6,422 bases of DNA from Bacteroidales bacterium (GTDB lineage: Bacteria > Bacteroidota > Bacteroidia > Bacteroidales > WCHB1-69): contig JAFZUH010000037.1 of NCBI GenBank assembly GCA_017618435.1, positions 1 through 6,422 on the forward strand. The letters are read 5' to 3'. Shown piece after piece: positions 6,408-6,422 of this stretch. The notes below the pieces were generated by a model. That model did no database searches, was not told the origin of the DNA, and saw only the letters and a program-made list of their open reading frames with translations. Position numbers and translations under genes: made by a program. Numbering within the stretch: the stretch's first letter is position 1; each line of letters begins with the position of its first letter.

Positions 6408-6422
6408 TGTTCACGCAAACCC

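Noticed and set aside
1..6422. Mobile elements, CRISPR arrays, tRNA/rRNA genes, riboswitches or defence genes
   Set aside because: I saw no transposase or integrase motifs, regularly spaced repeats, cloverleaf-like tails or atypical composition; almost all of the window is explained by six ordinary genes.

Overview
The window reads as a stretch of Bacteroidota chromosome. It is AT-rich, and both promoters I can see carry the Bacteroidota -7 box TAnnTTTG. I see no Shine-Dalgarno sequences, only A-rich start regions. The proteins are also typical of that phylum: a polyprenyl diphosphate synthase suited to menaquinone, a DppB-like permease with an enlarged extracytoplasmic segment, and a small outer-membrane barrel whose signal peptide ends in QAQ. 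I cannot name the genus. TAA, TAG and TGA all end genes here, so the genetic code looks standard.

From about 5500 down to position 1 (minus strand) lies one compact, apparently co-transcribed block of five genes. In order of transcription these are a UvrD/PcrA superfamily 1 helicase (3062-5434), the 5'-nucleotidase SurE (2265-3065), a 99-residue membrane protein of unknown function (1958-2257), a long-chain polyprenyl diphosphate synthase (1003-1953), and a DppB/OppB-type peptide ABC transporter permease (998 to the window edge, where it is cut off). The four junctions are a 4-bp ATGA overlap and gaps of 7, 4 and 4 bp. I find no exact -7 box in the junctions. The only convincing promoter for the block is at 5501-5532, before the helicase.

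From 5483 to 5661 there is an AT-rich divergent promoter region. It serves the helicase block on the left and, on the right, a plus-strand outer-membrane beta-barrel gene (5662-6393). The helicase leader is the least ordinary spot in the window. The gene has no usable in-frame ATG. The TTG candidate start sits inside a perfect 6-bp inverted repeat. A 12-codon ATG mini-ORF begins almost at the predicted transcription start.

The genes of the block do not form one known pathway. Replication/repair (helicase), nucleotide turnover (SurE), isoprenoid chain synthesis for respiratory quinone (prenyl synthase) and peptide uptake (permease) are housekeeping jobs on one transcript. I found no mobile element, CRISPR array, tRNA or rRNA, phage gene, defence gene or disrupted gene. 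I do not see a new multi-gene system; the findings are modest and concern start sites, the leader and one unknown membrane protein.
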